A stretch of 64,000 bases of DNA, taken from contig NZ_FQYY01000003.1 of the NCBI RefSeq assembly GCF_900141885.1, positions 124,001 through 188,000 of the forward strand, read 5' to 3'. Positions 18,429 to 26,729 of the stretch are shown here, piece by piece. Source of the stretch: Mesonia phycicola. Its GTDB lineage: Bacteria > Bacteroidota > Bacteroidia > Flavobacteriales > Flavobacteriaceae. The notes beneath the pieces are model-generated. The model ran no database searches. It was given only the letters and a program-made list of their open reading frames with translations, and was not told where the DNA came from. Positions within the stretch are counted from its first letter, which is position 1. Every line of letters starts with the position of its first letter. Made by a program: the position numbers and the translations under genes.

Positions 18429-18450
18429 AAAATCAATCGCTTAAATTTAG

Positions 18451-18458
18451 TATCTTTG
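18451..18458 (+). promoter_or_regulatory. TAnnTTTG -7 element of the acyltransferase fusion gene
   Basis: TATCTTTG, 21 bases before the ATG at 18480. Confidence 0.6.
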
Positions 18459-18479
18459 TCACAAAAATAAATATTTAAT

Positions 18480-20291
18480 ATGGGGTTTATTTCTGCTAAA
18501 GAAGTGGCTAAAGGTCTTAATTTAGATAAGTTTGGTATTTTAGGAACCGCTCTAGGTGCTTCTTTAATGAAGCTGACTAAACTTAGCCATTTTAATAAAG
18601 TATATGCAGATAGAAAACATCTAAATGCCCCAGAGTTTATAGATTCTATTTTAAAATATTTAGAAGTAGATTTTGAAATTCCTGAAAAAGATTTAAAAAG
18701 AATCCCTAAAACGGGACCTTTTATTGCTGTTTCTAATCATCCTCTAGGGGCGATTGACGGTATGATTTTAATGAAAATTTTAATTGAAAAACGTCCAGAT
18801 TTTAAAATAATAGCCAATTTTCTTTTACATAGATTAGACCCATTAACTCCTTATATTTTACCCGTTAATCCTTTTGAAGACAGAAAAGAAGTTCAGTCTA
18901 GCTCAAAAGGCTTAAAAGAATCTATTTTACATCTAAGAAACGGTAACCCAATTGGTATTTTTCCGGCAGGAGAAGTATCTACCCATAAAGAAGATAAAAT
19001 TATTGTAGACAGACCTTGGTTACCAGAAGCAATGAAGCTTATTCAAAATTCTGAAGTACCAGTAGTTCCTATATATTTTCACGCAAAAAATAGTGCCGCT
19101 TTTTACAAACTAGCAAAACTTAATGATTCTATTAGAACAGCTAAGCTACCTAGCGAAATGCTTTCTCAAAAAAACAGAAAAATTAAGATGAGAATAGGAA
19201 ACCCTATTTCTTTAGCAGACCAAAAAGAACACTTAGAATTAGACGATTATACTAATTTTATTAGAAGAAAAACCTATATGCTTTCAAGTGGCTTTAATAA
19301 AAAAAGTCTCTTAAAAAATATTCATATCCCTACTCAAATTAAAATTCCGAGGTCGCCTAAAGAAATTGCAGGAGAGACCGAAGAATATTTAATGGAGGCA
19401 GAAATAGAATTTTGCCGAGAAAACGATAAACGTTTACTGCAAAGCAAAAACTACGAAGTATTTCTTGCCAAGAGAGAAAATATACCCAACATTGTAAAAG
19501 AAATTGGACGTTTACGTGAAATTACTTTTAGAGCCATTGGTGAAGGGACTAATAATGCTACAGATTTAGATGAATTTGACGATTACTACCACCACCTTTT
19601 TCTTTATGATAATGAAGCTCATAAAATTGTAGGAGCATATAGAATGGGGTTTGGTAAAGAAATTTTTCCTGCTCACGGCATAGATGGTTTTTACCTACAA
19701 CAACTATTTAGATTTGAACCAGAACTTTATAAGTTAATGGGAGAATCTATAGAAATGGGCCGTGCCTTTATTGTAAAAGAATACCAGCAAAAACCAATGC
19801 CTTTATTTTTATTATGGAAAGGAATAGTACATTGTACCTTACGCTTCCCTGAACATAATTACCTAATTGGCGGAGTAAGTATTAGCAACAAATTTTCAGA
19901 TTTCTCTAAATCTATGATGATAGAGTTTATGAAATCTCACTACTACGATCCGTATGTGGCACAATACGTAAGACCTAAAAAAGAATACAAAGTAAAACTT
20001 AAAGACGCCGACAAAGACTTTGTGTTTGATGCTACCGAAGCAGACCTTAATAAGTTTGACAAGATAATAGATGAACTAGAACCAGACAGTCTAAGAATGC
20101 CTGTTCTATTAAAAAAATATATTAAACAAAATGCTAAAGTTGTAGCTTTTAATGTAGATCCGTTATTTAATAATTCTGTAGATGGTTTAATGTATATTAG
20201 AATTGCAGACTTGCCAGAATCTACCGTAAAACCTGTAATGGAAGAGTTACAAGAAGAGCTAGAAAAAAAACTTAATAATCGTAACGACTAA
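18480..20291 (+). CDS. OlsF-type fusion: PlsC-like acyltransferase plus GNAT-like N-acyltransferase
   Basis: 603 residues, two domains. The N-terminal half is a lysophospholipid-type acyltransferase: SNHPLGAIDG (His87, Asp93, five residues between instead of the usual four) and FPAGEVS further on. The C-terminal half (about 305-530) is a hemolysin/OlsB-like acyl-ACP N-acyltransferase (EITFRAIGEG, GAYRMGFG, SIEMGRAFI). This order equals OlsF, known from Serratia and Flavobacterium johnsoniae, which makes ornithine lipids from amino acid and acyl-ACP in two steps. Glycine- or other aminolipids are an alternative product. Own promoter; the next gene overlaps or closely follows. Confidence 0.82.
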   Translation: MGFISAKEVAKGLNLDKFGILGTALGASLMKLTKLSHFNKVYADRKHLNAPEFIDSILKYLEVDFEIPEKDLKRIPKTGPFIAVSNHPLGAIDGMILMKILIEKRPDFKIIANFLLHRLDPLTPYILPVNPFEDRKEVQSSSKGLKESILHLRNGNPIGIFPAGEVSTHKEDKIIVDRPWLPEAMKLIQNSEVPVVPIYFHAKNSAAFYKLAKLNDSIRTAKLPSEMLSQKNRKIKMRIGNPISLADQKEHLELDDYTNFIRRKTYMLSSGFNKKSLLKNIHIPTQIKIPRSPKEIAGETEEYLMEAEIEFCRENDKRLLQSKNYEVFLAKRENIPNIVKEIGRLREITFRAIGEGTNNATDLDEFDDYYHHLFLYDNEAHKIVGAYRMGFGKEIFPAHGIDGFYLQQLFRFEPELYKLMGESIEMGRAFIVKEYQQKPMPLFLLWKGIVHCTLRFPEHNYLIGGVSISNKFSDFSKSMMIEFMKSHYYDPYVAQYVRPKKEYKVKLKDADKDFVFDATEADLNKFDKIIDELEPDSLRMPVLLKKYIKQNAKVVAFNVDPLFNNSVDGLMYIRIADLPESTVKPVMEELQEELEKKLNNRND

Positions 20292-20331
20292 AAACTATAT
20301 AAGTTTATTTATTTTACTGTGGTATAGCACA

Positions 20332-21312
20332 ATGGCAATAGCACAGTATAACGTTACAGGAAAAATTATAGACGCCCAAACACAAAAACCAATTGATGGG
20401 GCTAGCATTTATTTTAACGGAACAACTATAGGTACTATTTCTAATAAAAACGGATACTTTACTCTTACTTATCTACAAAATACAAAAGCACCGTTAATAA
20501 TTAGCTCTTTAGGTTATGCAACTCAGCAATTTGAGATTAAGGCCAAAGAGAACAATCTAAATATTGTTGCATTACAGCCCAGTATAGAATCTTTAGAAGA
20601 AGTTTTTTTAGAAACCGACCCTTGGTCTAGAGAAAAGAAACTAAAATATTTTAGAGAATGGTTTTTAGGAAAAGATTATCAAGAAAAAAATTGTGAAATT
20701 TTAAATGAAGATGCACTTAAACTTCGGTTTTCACCTACAACAAAACAATTAACCGCAGAGGCTACAAAGGTTTTAATAATTAAAAATAAATACCTTAATT
20801 ATAAAATAAATTATCACCTCATCAATTTCACTTTACAGTTTGAAGAATTAAAAGGGTTGGATAAAAAGTATTACCAACCTTACTCTTTCTATTACTCAGG
20901 TACTAGTTTTTTTGAAGAGTTAAATGAGAAAACAAAAAAGAAATTCTTAAAAAGAAGAAACAATACTTTCTTAGGATCTATCACTCATTTTATGCGCTCT
21001 TTAGCTCATAAAGAATTAGAAGAAAACAGTTTTAGAATTTTTAACAGACATTTTGAAACCCAACCTTATCGATATTTGCAAATTGATAAAATAGAAGGTA
21101 TGACACGTGTTACCATAAGTCAACCTAAACTTACTATTCTATATAACAATGAAGAACAATCATTTATTCAATTAGTAGAAGAAAAAGATTCTACTAACTT
21201 TTACATTGATAATTTAGGAAACTTCTATCCATCTAATCTATTCTTTTTTGGAGGGCAAATGGGAATTAAAAGAGTAGCCAACCTTCTTCCGCTTAATTAT
21301 AAAGTAAATTGA
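20332..21312 (+). CDS. Carboxypeptidase-regulatory-like domain protein, N-terminus probably extends upstream
   Basis: 326 residues from the ATG used here. Residues 6-85 form a CarboxypepD_reg-like beta-sandwich (NVTGKIIDAQTQKPIDGASI), common at the start of TonB receptors and DUF5686-type outer-membrane proteins; the rest is unrecognised, mixed and rich in Lys/Tyr. Reading upstream in frame gives a good signal peptide (ISLFILLWYSTMAIAQ) that this ATG would cut through. The frame is open from the TAG at 20260 but offers no ATG, GTG or TTG; candidates are ATA 20275 or ATC 20278, overlapping the acyltransferase stop. Exported, likely periplasmic or surface; function unknown. Confidence 0.7.
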   Translation: MAIAQYNVTGKIIDAQTQKPIDGASIYFNGTTIGTISNKNGYFTLTYLQNTKAPLIISSLGYATQQFEIKAKENNLNIVALQPSIESLEEVFLETDPWSREKKLKYFREWFLGKDYQEKNCEILNEDALKLRFSPTTKQLTAEATKVLIIKNKYLNYKINYHLINFTLQFEELKGLDKKYYQPYSFYYSGTSFFEELNEKTKKKFLKRRNNTFLGSITHFMRSLAHKELEENSFRIFNRHFETQPYRYLQIDKIEGMTRVTISQPKLTILYNNEEQSFIQLVEEKDSTNFYIDNLGNFYPSNLFFFGGQMGIKRVANLLPLNYKVN

Positions 21313-21404
21313 GTTAGTTTACTATTGTTAATCCTTTGTTATTTATGCTTTTTTTGAGAGCTTTTACAAAACATACTTCCTAAATTGAAATAAAAAAATT
21401 AATT

Positions 21405-22043
21405 ATGGAAAAAGTATTGATAGCTGGAGCAAACGGAACAACAGGAAGAGAAATTGTAGATATTCTCATACAACATCAAAGTTATGAGCCTGTTGCAATG
21501 ATTAGAAAAGAAGAGCAATCTGCTTATTTTGAAAATAAAAATGTACAATACAAACTTGCAGATTTAGAAGGAGATCTTACAGAAGCCGTAAAAGGAATTG
21601 ATCGTGTAATTTTTGCTGCTGGTAGCGGCGGAAATACTGGAGATGAGAAAACAACAGCCATAGATCAAGACGGAGCAATTAACCTAATAGATAAAGCCAA
21701 AGCTGCAGGGGTTAAAAAGTTTGTTATGCTAAGTTCTATGGGTACAGAAAACCCTTCACAAAATCCAGACTTACAGCATTACCTAGAAGCTAAGAAAACA
21801 GCAGACAAGCATTTAAAAGCTAGCTTTTTAGACTATAGTATTGTAAGACCTGGTGCGTTAACTAATGGTGAAAAAACCAATAGAATTAAAGCAAAAGAAC
21901 ATTTAAATGAGTACGGAGAAATCTCAAGAAAAGATGTAGCGCAAGTAATTGTAGATTGTTTGCCACCAAACGTATTACAAAATAAAACTTTTGAAATTTT
22001 AGAAGGAACTTTAGCTACAGAGCTAGCTCTTCAAGAAGTATAA
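21405..22043 (+). CDS. NAD(P)-binding atypical short-chain dehydrogenase (NmrA/YwnB-like)
   Basis: 212 residues. The Rossmann motif GANGTTGREI (8-17) and the VMLSSMGTENP strand are typical of the atypical SDR5 group (YwnB, HSCARG/NmrA-like), which binds NAD(P)H and often acts as a redox sensor or reductase. The catalytic Tyr-Lys pair is not in the classical YxxxK arrangement. It is four bases upstream of a DoxX gene, which overlaps a flavin disulfide reductase gene, so the three form one redox-related operon. Confidence 0.83.
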   Translation: MEKVLIAGANGTTGREIVDILIQHQSYEPVAMIRKEEQSAYFENKNVQYKLADLEGDLTEAVKGIDRVIFAAGSGGNTGDEKTTAIDQDGAINLIDKAKAAGVKKFVMLSSMGTENPSQNPDLQHYLEAKKTADKHLKASFLDYSIVRPGALTNGEKTNRIKAKEHLNEYGEISRKDVAQVIVDCLPPNVLQNKTFEILEGTLATELALQEV

Positions 22044-22047
22044 AACT

Positions 22048-22461
22048 ATGAACAATAACCAACTTGCCTTTTTATTAGCTAGAATTACTTTAGGTATAAA
22101 TTTCTTTTTACACGGCTTAGTTAGAATTCCGAAACTAGTAAATTTTGCCAATGGTGTAACTAAAGGCTTTGAAGACACCTTATTACCATTAATTTTAGTG
22201 AAACCAATGGCGTACGGTATACCTATTGTAGAAATTATTTTAGGTATACTGCTAACCCTTGGTATAAGTAGTAGAAAAACACTTACCGCTACTGCAGTTT
22301 TTATTATTATACTTATTAGCGGTAGTGCTTTTAAAGAAGATTGGGGTGCCATTAATGTTCAAATGTTATATGCCTTATTCGTATTTTTTCTGATAAAAAA
22401 TTTATCACAAGAAGTTTGGACAATAGGTAGTAAAATTAACCAAACAAACAAACCCCAATGA
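22048..22461 (+). CDS. DoxX family membrane protein
   Basis: 137 residues with four hydrophobic helices. LLARITLGINFFLHGLVRI at the start and IPIVEIILGILLTLG in the middle are the DoxX pattern. DoxX-like proteins are inner-membrane components linked to quinone or thiol redox in several bacteria. The stop codon TGA overlaps the ATG of the following oxidoreductase (ATGA at 22458-22461), implying translational coupling and a shared job. Confidence 0.85.
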   Translation: MNNNQLAFLLARITLGINFFLHGLVRIPKLVNFANGVTKGFEDTLLPLILVKPMAYGIPIVEIILGILLTLGISSRKTLTATAVFIIILISGSAFKEDWGAINVQMLYALFVFFLIKNLSQEVWTIGSKINQTNKPQ

Positions 22462-23816
22462 TAGTAGATGAATTTGATATTTTTGTGATTGGTACAGGTA
22501 CTGCCGGAAAAAGAGTAGCAAAAGACTGTGCTAATGCAGGTTGGAAAGTAGCTATTGCAGATAATAGAGAATATGGAGGTACTTGCCCAAATAGAGGTTG
22601 TGATCCCAAAAAGGTACTTGTTGGTATAACAGAAATCTTACAGAGATCTCAAGATATGATAGGTCTGGGTATTACAAAAATGCCAGAATTTAGTTGGGAA
22701 GACTTGCAAAAATTTAAACTTAAATTCACAGAAGAAGTCCCTATAGCTACCGAGAGAGATTTAGATAATTTAGGGATTACTATGTATCACCAATCTCCTA
22801 AATTTCTTGACGAAAACACACTTTCTGTAGAAGGGAAAATGGTAAAAGCAAAAAAAATCGTAATTGCAACAGGCCATAAACCAATGCCTCTCTCTATACC
22901 TGGTGCAGAATTAATGCTGAAAAGTGATGATTTTTTAGAACTAGATAAACTCCCTAAATCTATGGTGTTTATTGGTGCAGGTTACATCGGGATGGAGTTT
23001 GCACATATTGCGGCTCGGTTAGGGGTAGAAGTTACTGTAATTGATTTTGAAGATAGACCATTATCTAATTTTGATGAAGACATGGTAAACTACTTAATAG
23101 ATGCTTCTAAAGAGTTAGGTATTAAATTTATTTTTAATGCGAAAGCAAAAAGTATTGAGCAACTTAAAAAATATATTAGAGTAACTGCAGAAAACAAAGA
23201 AGGTGAAGAAATTACCGCTAAAGCAGAAATGGTTTTTAATACTGCTGGTAGAGTACCCTCTATAGACGGTCTAGATTTAGAAACTGGTAAAGTGGCTTTT
23301 ACTAATAAAGGAATAAGTGTTGATAAGCACTTACAAAATACTACCAATAAAAATGTATATGCTTGCGGAGATGTTTCTGATAGTGAAGGTTTGCCATTAA
23401 CTCCACTCTCTTCTCAAGAAGCACGAGTAGTCTCTGGTAATTTATTGGGTAAGTATGAAAAAACAGAAGCCATTTATCCACCACAACCTTCCGTAGTTTT
23501 TACCATTCCTAATTTAGCTTCCGTAGGTATGACTGAAAAAGAAGCTAAAGAAAAAAATTTAGACATTGTAGTAAAACAAAAATCTGCCCGTAGTTGGTTT
23601 AATTCTAAAAGAATTGCTAATCAATATTATGCCTTTAAAGTGATAAAAGACAAAAAGACAGAACAGATATTAGGAGCTCACCTTGTAGGTCCAGAAGCTG
23701 GAGAAATGATTAATATATTTTCTATGGCAATGTCTAGTAATCTTACTTGTGAAGATTTGAAAGCAATGATTTTTGCCTACCCCACGTGGACTAGTGATAT
23801 AAAAAGTATGATTTAG
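22458..23816 (+). CDS. Pyridine nucleotide-disulfide oxidoreductase, class I (glutathione/mercuric reductase-like)
   Basis: 452 residues. The FAD motif is IGTGTAGKRVAKD (11-23), and the redox-active disulfide is in GGTCPNRGCDPKK (Cys43, Cys48). The NAD(P) motif is FIGAGYIGMEFAHIAARLG, the second FAD motif NVYACGDVSDSEGLPLTPLSSQ, and the dimer domain is at the C-terminus. The usual C-terminal HPT active-site motif is replaced by AYPTWTSD, so it has Tyr-Pro-Thr rather than His-Pro-Thr; this points away from a standard glutathione reductase. Substrate unknown. Last gene of the SDR-DoxX operon, ended by a strong hairpin. Confidence 0.88.
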   Translation: MIVDEFDIFVIGTGTAGKRVAKDCANAGWKVAIADNREYGGTCPNRGCDPKKVLVGITEILQRSQDMIGLGITKMPEFSWEDLQKFKLKFTEEVPIATERDLDNLGITMYHQSPKFLDENTLSVEGKMVKAKKIVIATGHKPMPLSIPGAELMLKSDDFLELDKLPKSMVFIGAGYIGMEFAHIAARLGVEVTVIDFEDRPLSNFDEDMVNYLIDASKELGIKFIFNAKAKSIEQLKKYIRVTAENKEGEEITAKAEMVFNTAGRVPSIDGLDLETGKVAFTNKGISVDKHLQNTTNKNVYACGDVSDSEGLPLTPLSSQEARVVSGNLLGKYEKTEAIYPPQPSVVFTIPNLASVGMTEKEAKEKNLDIVVKQKSARSWFNSKRIANQYYAFKVIKDKKTEQILGAHLVGPEAGEMINIFSMAMSSNLTCEDLKAMIFAYPTWTSDIKSMI

Positions 23817-23839
23817 TTTTTATATTAAATCTAATAACC

Positions 23840-23879
23840 AAACACTGAAACCTCTATTAAAAAGAAGGTTTCAGTGTTT
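23840..23879. terminator. Bidirectional terminator between convergent genes
   Basis: A 14-bp perfect stem, AAACACTGAAACCT (23840-23853) with AGGTTTCAGTGTTT (23866-23879), lies between the disulfide reductase gene and the 596-residue gene. Confidence 0.8.
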
Positions 23880-23902
23880 AATTTATATATCCATTTCTAA
23901 AT

Positions 23903-25693
23903 TTAGGCTACTTCGTTTTTTTGATTATTCATATTTAATTCTTTTTCACACAATCGTAAATCTGAAATAAATTCTGAATTATTAATGGTTTTTTGAGCAA
24001 ACAATTGTTTATAATAAGTAATACCTTTATTTAAATTCTGAAGAAAACGTTCGTACTTTTTAACTTCTCTTTTATTAGAAAAATCTGTATTCTCTCTCAG
24101 TTCTTTTAAATAATCTATATAAAGTTGAAGCTCTTTAATAAACATATGTGGTCTATAACCTGACAACACAGTTTTACGACCGTAGATATGATCTACTAAT
24201 TCTTTTAATGAATAATTACCTGAAAAATAGGCTAAATTTGGCCCAGGGCAAACCGTTACAAAATCCATATTTTTCACAAACTGAAAATTATAATTGATAG
24301 CCGCTGTATTACATAAACCAGTACACAAACACTCTTTTTGATATACTAATTTACTCTCTTTTTCTTTTTCTTCCACAGACATATCTGACTGTTGTATATG
24401 GGCAACTTTTAATTTTTGATATTTATGAGAAGCAGTACAAATTGGCTTTTCTGTAAATTCTGTATTAGCTTGTAACAGTTTTTCTGGACAAGCACTACCA
24501 GGTTTATTTTTTAATAAATTTAATCTTCGGTAATCTTCTCCACTTGCTCCTTTTAGGTAATTAAACCGAACTCCCAAGGGAGAACTATGGCTCAATACAA
24601 TATCTCTTGCTTTAGCATTTTGTAACTTTTTTAAAGTTTCTTCATCTACATTTGTAGCCTCTTTACAAAGTAAAAATGGAGACCCCCAGCCTGTAGCATC
24701 TACCTTATAATAATCTTTTAATAGTTTGTCTTCCTCAAACGTACCAATGCCTCCCTGCACCGTTATTTTTATATCTGGTAATTGGTTAAATACCTTTTCT
24801 TCTGAAAAATAATTTTGATATAAATTTTTTAACTCTAAGGTTAATTCTTCTTTCTTTTCTTTAAATTCTTCTAAAATAGGCCCTAATAAAAATCCATCTG
24901 TAGCAAAAGCGTGACCACCACAATTTAAACCAGATTCAATTCTAAATTCACTTACCCAAATACCACGTTTTGCTAAATATTTTCCTTGAATTAAAGCAGA
25001 TCGGTAATCGCTCACCTTTATAGCAATAGCTTTATTAAAAACACCGTTACTATCTGGTTGAAAAGATTTAAAAGACGATAAATAATTAAATAACCTAGGA
25101 TTCATTCCTGCGGAAAACACGAGAGTAGAATTCTCTAAATCACTTTCTGCATAACCTTTTAAAGCCTGTAATGCATCAGATCCATTTTCTACAGGTTCAC
25201 TGTTTTTCCCTATTTGTTCTCTGTCAACTTTTGTCATTATATTTACTTCTATAGCTCCTGGCTTTACTTGACCTCTAAGTTCTTTTTCTAGATCATTTTT
25301 AGCAGAAACATCTTCTAACTGCGTAAAACGTAAATATTTCTGTTTTAACTCAGTCACTTCTGGAAGCATTTCAAAGTATTTTGTAATATCTGAAGTTGCA
25401 GTGAAAGCTGCATTTTTTACTTCTTCTACTTTCTTTTTTACCTCTGTGTTTATAAGGTTTAGGTAATCTGTAATTCTCTTAGCTCTAAAGTTGATTTCAT
25501 TTTTAGAAATAGGAATGTATTTTTGGCGATTAAGCTTATAATAATAAGCTCTCATTTTTTCAATTAAATGATCTTCAATAATTGAAATAGAAGAATTAAT
25601 ACCAAAATGAGCAACTTTTACAGGGCTATCAATTGTATATGCTATTCCCATAACAGGAATATGAAATTGATGCGGAGATATAGCGTTTTTCAT
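23903..25693 (-). CDS. Conserved cysteine-rich putative FMN/TIM-barrel enzyme of unknown function
   Basis: 596 residues, not recognised as a characterised family. The start HIPVMGIAYTIDSPVKVAHF resembles the opening of nitronate monooxygenase/FMN barrels, and ITVQGGIGTFEEDKLLKDYY (about 310-329) resembles a phosphate-binding loop there. RIESGLNCGGHAFATDGFLL (251-270) is probably at the active site. The last third has a cysteine set: CPEK (402), PIC (419), CLCTGLC (455, 457, 461) and CPGPN (482), suggesting iron-sulfur or zinc sites. The C-terminal 100 residues are helical. The start at 25693 is followed by IPVMG at the expected distance. A perfect palindrome lies 46-67 bases upstream. Function is open; a redox enzyme is inferred. 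Confidence 0.65.
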   Translation of the reverse strand: MKNAISPHQFHIPVMGIAYTIDSPVKVAHFGINSSISIIEDHLIEKMRAYYYKLNRQKYIPISKNEINFRAKRITDYLNLINTEVKKKVEEVKNAAFTATSDITKYFEMLPEVTELKQKYLRFTQLEDVSAKNDLEKELRGQVKPGAIEVNIMTKVDREQIGKNSEPVENGSDALQALKGYAESDLENSTLVFSAGMNPRLFNYLSSFKSFQPDSNGVFNKAIAIKVSDYRSALIQGKYLAKRGIWVSEFRIESGLNCGGHAFATDGFLLGPILEEFKEKKEELTLELKNLYQNYFSEEKVFNQLPDIKITVQGGIGTFEEDKLLKDYYKVDATGWGSPFLLCKEATNVDEETLKKLQNAKARDIVLSHSSPLGVRFNYLKGASGEDYRRLNLLKNKPGSACPEKLLQANTEFTEKPICTASHKYQKLKVAHIQQSDMSVEEKEKESKLVYQKECLCTGLCNTAAINYNFQFVKNMDFVTVCPGPNLAYFSGNYSLKELVDHIYGRKTVLSGYRPHMFIKELQLYIDYLKELRENTDFSNKREVKKYERFLQNLNKGITYYKQLFAQKTINNSEFISDLRLCEKELNMNNQKNEVA

Positions 25694-25738
25694 TTATTTT
25701 GAGTTTAATTCTCAAAGATGAAAAGCTAACACCTCTTA

Positions 25739-25760
25739 TAATATGATATTTATCATATTA
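25739..25760. promoter_or_regulatory. Perfect 10+10 bp palindrome, probable operator
   Basis: TAATATGATA, two bases, then TATCATATTA. It lies 46-67 bases upstream of the 596-residue gene, where a regulator of its promoter would bind. The size and symmetry suit a dimeric Crp/Fnr or Rrf2-type protein; no regulator gene is adjacent. No T-run follows, so it is not a terminator. Confidence 0.65.
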
Positions 25761-25789
25761 CACTATTCATTTTAAACAGAATTAATCTT

Positions 25790-26581
25790 CTAGTTATTTA
25801 ATTTTTGATGGATTGGGTTTTGTTTTCTATTCACAAAACCATGATAAACAACATTTAAACCAATTAAAATTGCGGCTCCTAAAGCAACGTAAGCAACCAC
25901 GTTTTCTACTCCGTGGTGTCTTGTATAAATTGTAAATAAAGCCCAAATACCAACCGCTGCAAACTCTCGCATATTACGTGTATATATGATTATAATATTT
26001 AAAATTGCAGCAATCACTATCATTATAATTGTCCATTGTACTTCAGAAAAAATGCCTCCGTCCCATTCTATTTTGGCCAAATAAGCGGCAATATTAGCGA
26101 TAGTAGCTACGGCAATCCAACCAGAATATAAACAAATTGGCCACCAACTAAACGCAATAACTTTAAATGGCGCGTCCCAACGTTCCATATTGGTATTGAG
26201 AATAATTTTTATAAGAGATATAAGAATTAAAACCATAAAAATAATTGACAAGCCTGTATATTCATACAACCAAACTAACACCCAAGTTGCATTAGCTATA
26301 TTGGCAATAAAAAACCAGTAGTTGGTTTGTTGCAGAAATTTTAAATCGGTTTTAGGTCCAAAGGCTTGGTACATTTGGTAAATTGTGAATGCCAAAAGGC
26401 TCAAATAAATAACACCCCAAATTGCAAAAGCATAATCTGCTGGTGTAAATAAGTTATCGTACTCATGGCTCAAAGTTCCCATGGTGTTTCCATTAGGTTT
26501 GAGAATTTGTGTAGAATAACTCATAGTTAAAGTTATTAATACAGATATAAAATTAAGTAAAGAAAGTAATTTTGGTTTCAT
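25790..26581 (-). CDS. TspO/MBR-like integral membrane protein
   Basis: 263 residues with seven or eight hydrophobic helices, longer than classical five-helix TspO (about 160). The segment FTPADYAFAIWGVIYLSLLA and the later tryptophan-rich helices (FSWWPICLYSGWIAVA) are the TspO-like pattern shared by a larger bacterial membrane family. A role in tetrapyrrole or lipid handling would be an extrapolation. It precedes the palindrome-controlled gene on the same strand, but the palindrome and 96 bases separate them, so they are likely separate transcripts. Confidence 0.65.
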   Translation of the reverse strand: MKPKLLSLLNFISVLITLTMSYSTQILKPNGNTMGTLSHEYDNLFTPADYAFAIWGVIYLSLLAFTIYQMYQAFGPKTDLKFLQQTNYWFFIANIANATWVLVWLYEYTGLSIIFMVLILISLIKIILNTNMERWDAPFKVIAFSWWPICLYSGWIAVATIANIAAYLAKIEWDGGIFSEVQWTIIMIVIAAILNIIIIYTRNMREFAAVGIWALFTIYTRHHGVENVVAYVALGAAILIGLNVVYHGFVNRKQNPIHQKLNN

Positions 26582-26729
26582 AATTTCTTGTAATTTTTAT
26601 CATTAGATTTTATCTAAGTATAGTTTCTCTTACTTCTTGTTAAGAATCTTAAACTAGCTTAGAGTACCATAACTTTATTGAAATTTACCAAACACCACGA
26701 TAAACCAACGTTAGTACGAAGTTAAAGTT

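Noticed and set aside
25790-26581. TspO-like gene as part of one operon with the 596-residue enzyme
   Set aside because: 96 bases containing the palindrome separate them, and the palindrome sits at the promoter position of the downstream gene.
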